From: DAOPXV01 sp035352535
GTDB lineage: Bacteria; Muiribacteriota; UBA9980
Assembly (NCBI GenBank): GCA_964545075.1
Contig: CAZJFS010000167.1
Span: 1 to 9,538, forward strand
Length of the DNA stretch: 9,538 bases
Direction of reading: 5' to 3'
In this document: positions 7,155 through 9,538 of the stretch, one piece after another
How the letters are laid out: each line of letters opens with the position of its first letter
How positions within the stretch are numbered: the first letter of the stretch is position 1
The notes under the pieces: generated by a model
What the model saw: only the letters and a program-made list of their open reading frames with translations
The model's database searches: none
What the model was told of the DNA's origin: nothing
Translations under genes and position numbers: made by a program

Positions 7155-7423
7155 TGCTGGTTCCATGTTATACCAATAGGTTCAAGAAAGATTTGCAACG
7201 AATCATTAAATCAGGCAAGAATATTCAGAAACTTAAAACAGTTATGAAGTGCCTGGTAGATCAGGAAAAATTGTCCGCGAAATATAAAGAACATAAACTT
7301 ACAGGCGACTTCAAGGAACGTCTCGAATGCCATATCTAGCCTGACTGGCTTCTGATATATAAGATCGACAAGGACCGGATCGTCTTTGAAATGACCGGAA
7401 GTCATTCGGACCTCTTCAAATAG
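7154..7423 (+). pseudogene. YafQ-family mRNA interferase toxin interrupted by an in-frame TAG
   Basis: The frame begins with a YafQ/RelE-type toxin and stops at TAG 7337-7339 after 61 residues (end ERLECHI). Reading through the TAG gives a natural continuation, PDWLLIYKID then TGSHSDLFK, to a second TAG at 7421-7423: 89 residues, the usual family length. In E. coli YafQ the matching stretch is AHVEPDW, so the stop sits where Glu is expected; GAG to TAG is one change. His47 and His60, matching the YafQ active-site histidines, lie before the stop, whereas Asp64, Trp65, His84 and Phe88 lie after it. In addition, Met80 occupies the place of YafQ Arg83. The 61-residue product should be inactive. 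Sequencing error or suppression of TAG are alternatives for the stop but would not explain Met80. Confidence 0.85.
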
Positions 7424-7438
7424 GAGCTTAAGAAAGCA

Positions 7439-7478
7439 GGGGCTGTCCAAAAAGATAATTTTTGAAACAGCCCCTTTT
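7439..7478 (+). terminator. Rho-independent terminator between convergent genes
   Basis: GGGGCTGT (7439-7446) pairs with ACAGCCCC (7467-7474), followed by TTTT. A second inner A5/T5 pairing (AAAAA near 7449-7453 with TTTTT near 7459-7463) would lengthen the hairpin across a small internal loop. It lies 16 bp after the toxin gene's last stop and 19 bp from the end of the convergent GGGtGRT gene. The minus-strand tail is less T-rich, so it terminates best on the plus strand and perhaps weakly on the minus strand. Confidence 0.7.
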
Positions 7479-7492
7479 GTAGTTCTCTCGTT

Positions 7493-8494
7493 CTATTTAT
7501 TCATTGCCTGTTCAACGGCTACAGCTACGGCGACTGATGCGCCGACCATCGGGTTATTTCCCATTCCGATAAGGCCCATCATTTCAACGTGAGCGGGAAC
7601 CGAGGATGAACCGGCGAATTGAGCGTCGGAGTGCATTCTGCCCATGGTGTCCGTCATTCCGTAAGATGCCGGGCCGGCCGCCATGTTATCCGGGTGAAGA
7701 GTTCTGCCCGTGCCGCCGCCGGATGCGACCGAGAAATATTTTTTCCCCATTTCAACGCATTCTTTTTTGTATGTGCCCGCGCATGGGTGCTGGAAGCGCG
7801 TCGGATTGGTAGAATTGCCGGTAATGGAAACGTCGACGCCTTCGTGATGCATTATGGCCACGCCTTCCCTGACGTCGTCCGTGCCGTAACATTTTACGAG
7901 CGCCTTCTCGCCCTTGGAATATGGCGTTTCTTTAACGATCTGAAGTTTTCCGGTGAAATAGTCGAATTTCGTCTGGACATAAGTAAAACCGTTTATTCTG
8001 GATATGATGAAAGCGGCGTCTTTACCGAGGCCGTTCAAGATAACTCTCAGCGGGTTTTTTCTGACCTTGTTGGCGGATCTTGCGAGTCCTATCGCGCCTT
8101 CGGCGGCCGCGAAGGATTCGTGTCCGGCCAGGAACGCGAAGCATTTGGTTTCTTCCTTCAAAAGCATTGCCGCGAGGTTGCCGTGGCCGATGCCGACCTT
8201 GCGGTCGTCCGCGACGGAGCCGGGAATACAGAAAGACTGAAGGCCTTCGCCTAATATTACAGCCACGTCAGCGGCTTTTTTACAGCCTTTTTTTATAGCC
8301 ATAGCCGCTCCGACCGTATAAGCCCAGCAGGCGTTGTCGAAACAAATCTGCTGAACGCCTTTTACAATCGCCGCGGCGTCCACGCCTTTTGCGTCGCATA
8401 TCGCTTTCGCTTCTTCGAGAGATTTGATTCCGTATTTATCGAGCGCTTTTAAAACCTGATCTATTCTTCTTTCATAACTTTCAAATAAAGCCAT
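7493..8494 (-). CDS. GGGtGRT-family protein
   Basis: This 333-residue soluble protein carries the family's namesake, GGGTGRT at residues 259-265, within a Gly-rich segment (SVASGGGTGRTLHPDNMAAG). Other conserved-looking stretches are FCIPGSVADDRKVGIGHGN (88-106), FLAGHESFAAAEGAIG (121-136) and AHVEMMGLIGMGNNPMVGAS (301-320). Cysteines at 33, 51, 56, 71, 89, 118, 202, 238 and 246 are noteworthy beside an Fe-S scaffold homologue. A TTG at 8500 could extend it by two codons, but AAGGAGG (revcomp of 8502-8508) is only 1 nt from the TTG and 7 nt from the ATG at 8494, so the ATG is chosen. It lies 18 nt downstream of the NifU-like gene in the same operon. The family is named after its motif; I know of no established reaction. 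Confidence 0.9.
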   Translation of the reverse strand: MALFESYERRIDQVLKALDKYGIKSLEEAKAICDAKGVDAAAIVKGVQQICFDNACWAYTVGAAMAIKKGCKKAADVAVILGEGLQSFCIPGSVADDRKVGIGHGNLAAMLLKEETKCFAFLAGHESFAAAEGAIGLARSANKVRKNPLRVILNGLGKDAAFIISRINGFTYVQTKFDYFTGKLQIVKETPYSKGEKALVKCYGTDDVREGVAIMHHEGVDVSITGNSTNPTRFQHPCAGTYKKECVEMGKKYFSVASGGGTGRTLHPDNMAAGPASYGMTDTMGRMHSDAQFAGSSSVPAHVEMMGLIGMGNNPMVGASVAVAVAVEQAMNK

Positions 8495-8512
8495 TTTCAA
8501 TCCTCCTTATAA

Positions 8513-9205
8513 TTATTCGTGACGCGGGTCTATTATTTTTGCGGCTTCGCTATATCTTCCGTAAGTGGAAGTAGCCTTTTTTAAAGCCTCATTGGCGTCG
8601 GCGCCTTTTTTTATCATGTCCATCATTTTGCCCATGTGGACGAATTCATATCCGATGATCTCATTGTTGCCGTCAAGGGCGAGGTTTCTGATATAGCCTT
8701 CGGCCATTTCAAGATAGCGCGGGCCCTTCGCGAGCGTGCCGTACATCGTGCCGACCTGGCTTCTCATGCCCTTGCCGAGATCCTCGAGTCCGGCGCCGAT
8801 CGGAAGGCCGCCTTCCGAGAACGCCGTCTGGGTGCGGCCGTATGCGATCTGTAAAAACAATTCGCGCATTGCCGTGTTGATGGCGTCGCAGACGAGGTCA
8901 GTATTCAAAGATTCTAATATAGTTTTGCCCGGGAGTATTTCAGCCGCCATGGCCGCGGAGTGCGTCATGCCGGAGCAGCCTATCGTTTCGACGAGGGCTT
9001 CCTGGATTATGCCGTCTTTAACGTTAAGCGTGAGTTTGCAGGCGCCCTGCTGGGGAGCGCACCAGCCGATGCCGTGCGTTAAACCTGAAATATCCTTAAT
9101 TTCTTTAGCCTGCGTCCATTTGCCTTCCTGAGGTATCGGCGCGGGGCCGTGATTCGGGCCTTTGGCTACGCACGCCATTTTTTCGACTTCGGTGGAATAC
9201 ATCAT
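8513..9205 (-). CDS. NifU-like iron-sulfur cluster assembly scaffold homologue
   Basis: The 230-residue protein has the NifU/IscU N-terminal pattern. VKDGIIQEALVETIGCSGMTHSAAMAAEILPGKT resembles the scaffold region before and after its second cysteine (Cys77), and Cys106 (TDLVCDAIN) fits the third. The first ligand would be Cys49 or Cys56, where the usual CGD is replaced by CAPQQGAC. It is longer than IscU (about 128 residues), with an extra C-terminal part from about 130 onward. The standard ASSS after the second cysteine reads HSAA here, so cluster-scaffold activity is likely but not certain. AAGGAG (revcomp of 9215-9220) is 9 nt from the first ATG and 12 nt from the second, so the first is preferred. 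It is followed after 18 nt by the GGGtGRT gene. Confidence 0.85.
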   Translation of the reverse strand: MMYSTEVEKMACVAKGPNHGPAPIPQEGKWTQAKEIKDISGLTHGIGWCAPQQGACKLTLNVKDGIIQEALVETIGCSGMTHSAAMAAEILPGKTILESLNTDLVCDAINTAMRELFLQIAYGRTQTAFSEGGLPIGAGLEDLGKGMRSQVGTMYGTLAKGPRYLEMAEGYIRNLALDGNNEIIGYEFVHMGKMMDMIKKGADANEALKKATSTYGRYSEAAKIIDPRHE

Positions 9206-9353
9206 TTTAGCGGTCTCCTTTACCTGAAATTTTTGTTTTTCGCATTAAAACAAGACTTACATATTTTGAATATTATCTTTTCTTGAAAATTACATCGTTG
9301 ATTATTTTATAACCCATTTTATTGATCCGTCTTTTTCAAAATCGGCTTGAGGC

Positions 9354-9382
9354 ATTATATACTATTTTAATTATTTTTTCAA
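9354..9382 (-). promoter_or_regulatory. Sigma-70-type promoter for the NifU-like/GGGtGRT operon
   Basis: On the minus strand, TTGAAA (revcomp of 9377-9382), a 17-bp spacer and consensus TATAAT (revcomp of 9354-9359). Transcription would begin near 9347, leaving an AT-rich leader of about 142 nt before the ATG at 9205. I see no riboswitch or strong hairpin in that leader. Confidence 0.6.
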
Positions 9383-9400
9383 TGCCGGATTTTTTACAAT

Positions 9401-9428
9401 TTGAATAAAACCGTATTAAATTTAAAAT
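9401..9428 (+). promoter_or_regulatory. Possible promoter for the gene at the right edge
   Basis: TTGAAT (9401-9406), a 16-bp spacer and TAAAAT (9423-9428), about 35 bp before an ATG at 9463, back to back with the minus-strand promoter at 9354-9382. Confidence 0.35.
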
Positions 9429-9462
9429 GGCCGGAAATTGTGATCGGAAATCGCAACCTTAA

Positions 9463-9538
9463 ATGAGCGAAAAAGAAGCGGCCCGGTTTTTTCCGGTTGA
9501 GATGAAATTAGAAAAGAAAACGGATGAAAAACCTAATG
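9463..9538 (+). CDS. Start of a possible gene, cut by the window edge
   Basis: A plus-strand frame begins MSEKEAARFFPVEMKLEKKT and is still open at the window end after 25 codons. An in-frame TAA at 9460-9462 directly precedes the ATG, so it cannot start earlier. No clear Shine-Dalgarno site is present; a second ATG at codon 13 is an alternative start. The visible residues are charged and hydrophilic and suggest no family. Confidence 0.35.
   Translation, partial: MSEKEAARFFPVEMKLEKKTDEKPN

Noticed and set aside
7337..7339. TAG as a recoded sense codon (pyrrolysine, suppression or alternative code)
   Set aside because: The toxin frame's own natural end is also TAG (7421-7423), the family residue here is an ordinary Glu, and a second active-site change suggests decay rather than recoding.
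7439..7474. GGGGCTGTCC...ACAGCCCC as insertion-sequence ends or a miniature transposon
   Set aside because: Similar GGGGCTGT ends occur in some insertion sequences, but the arms are only 36 bp end to end, are followed by a T-run, and sit between convergent genes. A terminator explains them better.
7619..8254. 211-codon plus-strand open frame
   Set aside because: It lies wholly antisense to the clear GGGtGRT gene, has no family resemblance, and is rich in Arg/Phe/Ala as expected for a shadow frame of a strongly coding opposite strand.

Overview
The window reads as a chromosomal segment of a moderately low-GC, probably anaerobic bacterium. Intergenic regions are AT-rich, ribosome binding sites are strong GGAGG type, and several promoters match sigma-70 at 16-17 bp spacing. 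The gene set (GGGtGRT protein with a NifU-like scaffold, a clostripain-type C11 peptidase, FIST with a histidine kinase, DinJ/YafQ-type toxin-antitoxin) suits Clostridia, Spirochaetes or deep-branching candidate phyla. The sequence alone does not let me choose among them. TAA, TGA and TAG all appear as stops, so I see no sign of a recoded genetic code.

Layout. (1) Positions 1-2078, minus strand: a FIST-domain sensor, followed with a 1-base stop/start overlap by a GAF-histidine kinase that runs off the left edge. (2) 2216-3811, minus: a secreted multidomain protein with two copies of a 'GFN...GY' beta domain, an NTF2/SnoaL-like domain and a C-terminal Fn3-like domain. (3) 3812-4129: a divergent promoter region holding a perfect 12-bp inverted repeat. 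(4) 4130-6421, plus: a secreted 763-residue C11 (clostripain-like) cysteine peptidase with an extra ComEA-like helix-hairpin-helix region, closed by a strong terminator. (5) 6422-6893: mostly noncoding, with a promoter and a 41-codon ORF that would be almost leaderless. (6) 6894-7423, plus: a RelB/DinJ-type antitoxin coupled to a YafQ-type toxin gene broken by one in-frame TAG. (7) 7493-9205, minus: a two-gene operon of a NifU-like Fe-S scaffold homologue and a GGGtGRT-family protein. (8) 9206-9538: a divergent promoter region and the first codons of a possible plus-strand gene.

How the genes may work together. The FIST protein probably binds a small ligand and signals through the coupled kinase. 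The secreted beta-domain protein and the secreted protease are divergent neighbours and may share regulation, which is inference from layout only. The toxin-antitoxin pair looks like a decaying module with an intact antitoxin and a truncated toxin. The NifU-like/GGGtGRT pair is a conserved gene pair whose joint biochemical role is, as far as I know, not established.
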